From assembly GCF_001544575.2 (NCBI RefSeq), contig NZ_FCNY02000009.1, positions 248,001 through 312,000 on the forward strand: a stretch of DNA of 64,000 bases. Reading direction: 5' to 3'. Position 1 is the stretch's first letter, and each line of letters begins with the position of its first letter. Both the position numbers and the translations under genes were made by a program. The DNA is from Caballeronia cordobensis. Its GTDB lineage: Bacteria > Pseudomonadota > Gammaproteobacteria > Burkholderiales > Burkholderiaceae. The notes beneath the pieces were generated by a model. The model worked only from the letters and a program-made list of their open reading frames with translations, had not been told where the DNA came from and searched no databases. Shown here piece by piece: positions 61,508 to 64,000 of this stretch.

Positions 61508-62680
61508 ATGGCTTTCAAGGCAGGACTGACGGTGAAACTGGCGGCGGTGTGCGTCGCCGTGAGCGCGGCATTCGGCATGAGCGCGGCGCGCGCGGCCGAT
61601 CCGGTGTCGATCAACATCGTCGATGTCGCAGGCAATCTGCAACTGACGCAAAAGGGCTTCGAAGCGTTCAAGGCGAAGCATCCCGATCTCGTTTCGAGCA
61701 TCACCTTCACGAACGCGCCCGCGCCGCAACTGCCGGGCAAGATCAAGGCGATGCAGGCGGCGGGGCGCTCGGACATCGACCTCGTCGTGACCGGCACCGA
61801 TGCGCTCGCGGCCGGCATCCAGCAAGGTCTGTGGGAAAAGCTGCTGCCCGAAAACGCCAAGGCCTTCGCCGGCGTGCTCGACAAGTACGCCCCCGGCCCG
61901 CGCAAGATGCAGGATATCGCGCAAGGCTACGGCCTCGAAGTCACCTACATGCCCGCCGGGCCGCTGCTCGAATACAACCCGGCCAAAGTCACCGATGTGC
62001 CGAAAACGCCCGATCAACTGCTCGCGTGGTGCAAGGCGCATCCGAACAAGCTGATCTACGCGCGCCCGGCGAACTCCGGCCCCGGCCGCACGTTCCTGAT
62101 GGGCCTGCCGTACGTGCTCGGCGACAAGGACCCGATGGACCCGATCAACGGCTGGGACAAGACCTGGGCCTTCCTCAAGCAACTGAATGACTGCATCCCG
62201 TATTACCCGGGCGGCACCTCGGCCGTGATGAAGGAACTCGGCGAAGGCACGCGCGACATGACCGTCACCGTGACGGGCTGGGACATCAATCCGCGCGCGC
62301 TCGGCATCGTGCCCGCCGAATTCAAGGTGGCCGCGTTCGACAACATGACCTGGGTCAACGACGCGCACTACATGGTGATCCCGAAGGGCGTGCCGAAGGA
62401 AAAGCTCGACGTGCTCTACAAGCTGATGAACTTCATGCTCGAACCGGCACAGCAGGCCTTGACGTATGACGACGGCTATTTCTATCCGGGCCCGGCGGTG
62501 AAGGACGTGCCGCTGTCGATGGCGCCGGCGAAGAGCCAGGAAGTCATTCAGAAGTTCGGCCGGCCCGAGTACGCGAAGCTGCTCGCGGACCGTCCGCACG
62601 TCCTGCCGCTCAACGCGCAGGCGATGGTCGCCGCGTTCCAGAAATGGGACCGCGAAATCGGCGCGGCGAAGACGAAGTAA
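61508..62680 (+). CDS. ABC transporter periplasmic solute-binding protein
   Basis: 390 residues. Signal peptide 1-30 with cleavage near AARA-ADPVS. The mature protein has the type II binding fold of the polyamine/iron/2-aminoethylphosphonate cluster: FEAFKAKHPDLVSSITFTNA, LPGKIKAMQAAGRSDIDLVV, ARPANSGPGRTFLMGLPYV and FMLEPAQQALTYDDGYFYPG. The precise ligand cannot be told. ATG at 61508 follows TGAGGAGACAAA. First gene of the importer operon, with a strong hairpin before the ATPase gene. Confidence 0.9.
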   Translation: MAFKAGLTVKLAAVCVAVSAAFGMSAARAADPVSINIVDVAGNLQLTQKGFEAFKAKHPDLVSSITFTNAPAPQLPGKIKAMQAAGRSDIDLVVTGTDALAAGIQQGLWEKLLPENAKAFAGVLDKYAPGPRKMQDIAQGYGLEVTYMPAGPLLEYNPAKVTDVPKTPDQLLAWCKAHPNKLIYARPANSGPGRTFLMGLPYVLGDKDPMDPINGWDKTWAFLKQLNDCIPYYPGGTSAVMKELGEGTRDMTVTVTGWDINPRALGIVPAEFKVAAFDNMTWVNDAHYMVIPKGVPKEKLDVLYKLMNFMLEPAQQALTYDDGYFYPGPAVKDVPLSMAPAKSQEVIQKFGRPEYAKLLADRPHVLPLNAQAMVAAFQKWDREIGAAKTK

Positions 62681-62703
62681 GCCGGCGTATCGCTGCCATG
62701 AGA

Positions 62704-62733
62704 CGGCGACGTTCCTCGCGAGGAGCGTCGCCG
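62704..62733 (+). promoter_or_regulatory. intercistronic hairpin between binding protein and ATPase genes
   Basis: CGGCGACG (62704-62711) pairs with CGTCGCCG (62726-62733), and the interior contains the palindrome CCTCGCGAGG, giving an almost continuous stem. No U-tract follows. Such hairpins often protect the upstream binding-protein mRNA and lower expression of the ATPase and permease genes. Confidence 0.65.
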
Positions 62734-62761
62734 CTTGTACAAAAAAGCGCAGGAAATTGTC

Positions 62762-63838
62762 ATGAAGCACACTTTTGAGCAGTTGCGCCTCGACTCGGTC
62801 TCGCGCAGCTTCACCAACGCGGAAGGGCAGCAGCTCGCGGCGTTGAAGGGCCTCGATCTCAACATTCAGCGCGGCGAGTTCATCGCGCTGCTGGGGCCGT
62901 CGGGCTGCGGCAAGTCGACCGCGCTGAACTGCATCGCCGGATTGCAGCCGCTCACGGGCGGCGGCATCTGGCTCGACGACAAGCGTATCGACGTGCTGCC
63001 GCCCGAAAAGCGCGGCTTCGGCATGGTCTTTCAGAATTACGCGCTGTTTCCGCATATGTCCGTGCTGGATAACGTCGGCTTCGGATTGAAGATGCGCGGC
63101 ATGCCGAAGGCGGAAGCGACGAAACGCGCGAAGGCCGCCTTGCAGTTGGTGCAATTGATCGGGCACGACGCCAAGCTGCCGGGGCAATTGTCGGGCGGCC
63201 AGCAACAGCGCGTGGCGATCGCGCGCGCAATCGTCATCGAGCCGCCGCTCGTCTTGATGGACGAGCCGCTTTCGAATCTCGACACCAAGCTGCGCATCGA
63301 GATGCGCGCGGAGATTCGCCGCATCCACGGCAAGCTGGAGCGCGCGACGATCTACGTTACGCACGACCAGGACGAGGCGCTGTCGATGGCCGACCGCATC
63401 GTCGTGATGAAGGAAGGCGTCGTGCAACAGGTTGCCGCGCCGAAAGAAGTGTATTCGCGGCCGAAAAACCTGCATGTCGCGCGCTTCATGGGCTTTCGCA
63501 ATGTCGTGCCGGCGACGCTCGAAGGCACGCAGGGCGAGTGCGTCGCGGTCAATGCGAACGGCGTGAAGCTGCTCGGCACGCCGATGGAAGGTTTCGACAG
63601 CAAGAGCGTTTCTGTCGCGCTGCGTCCGGAAGACATGGAACGCGCCGCGCCCGGCTCGGAGAACGCGTTCGATGCGCACGTCGAAGTCGTCGAATATGGC
63701 GGGCGCGATTCGCTCATCATCGTGAATACCGCGTTCGGCAAGCTGTGGGCGCGCATCGCGGGCGAATGCAGCGAAGGCGAGCGCATTGCGTTGCGCGTCG
63801 CGCCGTCCAAAACGCTCGTCTACGGAGAAGACAAATGA
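62762..63838 (+). CDS. ABC transporter ATP-binding protein (PotA/spermidine-iron type)
   Basis: 358 residues. Walker A GPSGCGKST near 45, Q-loop FGMVFQNYALFPHMS near 86, signature LSGGQQQR near 142, Walker B LVLMDEPLSN near 163, switch His in YVTHDQDEAL near 198, and a C-terminal TOBE domain (about 290-355). Powers the importer on the cytoplasmic side. ATG at 62762 has AGGAA upstream; an in-frame start at 62735 falls at the end of the hairpin. Stop overlaps the permease start (ATGA). Confidence 0.94.
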   Translation: MKHTFEQLRLDSVSRSFTNAEGQQLAALKGLDLNIQRGEFIALLGPSGCGKSTALNCIAGLQPLTGGGIWLDDKRIDVLPPEKRGFGMVFQNYALFPHMSVLDNVGFGLKMRGMPKAEATKRAKAALQLVQLIGHDAKLPGQLSGGQQQRVAIARAIVIEPPLVLMDEPLSNLDTKLRIEMRAEIRRIHGKLERATIYVTHDQDEALSMADRIVVMKEGVVQQVAAPKEVYSRPKNLHVARFMGFRNVVPATLEGTQGECVAVNANGVKLLGTPMEGFDSKSVSVALRPEDMERAAPGSENAFDAHVEVVEYGGRDSLIIVNTAFGKLWARIAGECSEGERIALRVAPSKTLVYGEDK

Positions 63839-64000
63839 TCGCGCTCCCTGCAGAGCGCGATCCGAAGGGCTGGCTCGTCGCGCCTGCGCTCATTTTCATT
63901 CTCGCGCTCTTCATCTATCCGTTCGCCTACGGGCTGATGCTGTCGTTCAGCCCGATGAACGGCGGCGGCGTCTGGGCCAACTACGTCACGTTCTTCACCG
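63835..64000 (+). CDS. ABC transporter permease, 5' part only
   Basis: The first 55 codons of a permease cut by the right edge. LVAPALIFILALFIYPFAYG forms the first membrane helix and is followed by SFSPMNGGGVWANYVTFF, the usual start of spermidine/iron-type inner-membrane permeases (PotB-like). ATG at 63835 overlaps the ATPase stop, so it belongs to the same operon; a second permease gene is expected beyond the window. Confidence 0.9.
   Translation, partial: MIALPAERDPKGWLVAPALIFILALFIYPFAYGLMLSFSPMNGGGVWANYVTFFT

Overview
The window is GC-rich, densely coded DNA from a member of the Burkholderiaceae, most likely the Caballeronia/Paraburkholderia group. This placement rests on base composition, the strong codon bias to G/C at third positions, a phasin, many LysR/IclR/GntR-controlled catabolic operons, ACS-type MFS importers, a BKACE enzyme and an interspersed hairpin repeat that resembles ones common in that family. 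No rRNA, tRNA, CRISPR array, phage or transposase gene was seen. Coordinates were chosen from start codons with ribosome binding sites; several genes use GTG or TTG.

Left part (1-14.7 kb). A LysR regulator cut by the left edge diverges from mmsA-mmsB (valine catabolism). A small membrane protein and a strong bidirectional terminator separate these from a leftward operon glgC-glgA-SDR-dihydrolipoamide dehydrogenase-like gene. pdxY follows. Then come two overlapping IclR genes, divergent from a metallo-beta-lactamase-fold gene with an altered metal motif, followed by an ACS-family MFS transporter and a gene of unknown function.

Middle left (14.9-28.1 kb). An alpha/beta hydrolase, then a lower-GC islet carrying a frame-shifted CatB-like acetyltransferase and an orphan leftward terminator, then a TPR/glycosyltransferase gene and a lipoprotein. 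From 19.3 to 28.1 kb lies the most interesting catabolic locus. A shikimate-dehydrogenase-like gene and a SulP transporter point left. Two ketosteroid-dehydrogenase-like flavoproteins, a NIPSNAP protein, a TIM-barrel isomerase/dehydratase-like protein and an IclR regulator point right, three of them joined by ATGA overlaps. Each promoter region carries an inverted repeat that could be an IclR operator. The substrate is not known; a hydroaromatic or alicyclic acid is my best guess.

Middle right (28.1-43.4 kb). A RelB/ParE-type toxin-antitoxin pair, a cytochrome P450, an XRE-cupin regulator divergent from an ALDH7-type dehydrogenase plus DAO-type flavoprotein pair (possibly pipecolate/lysine catabolism), a small protein, a thioesterase with a LysR regulator, and a CoA-transferase/HMG-CoA-lyase/MFS operon that looks built to import, activate and cleave a branched dicarboxylic acid. 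A phosphoketolase and a protein with two tandem glycosyltransferase-like domains (the first apparently dead) close this part.

Right part (43.6-64 kb). A full-length Lhr helicase, a small peptide with a double-glycine-type leader, a transmembrane Ser/Thr kinase, a methyltransferase and phasin pair, small proteins, a zinc alcohol dehydrogenase, an FNR-like regulator without the N-terminal iron-sulfur cysteines, an OmpR/EnvZ-type two-component system, an EF-hand protein, small secreted or DUF proteins, a BKACE gene, a FadR-type GntR regulator with a good operator downstream, and an ABC importer operon cut by the right edge.
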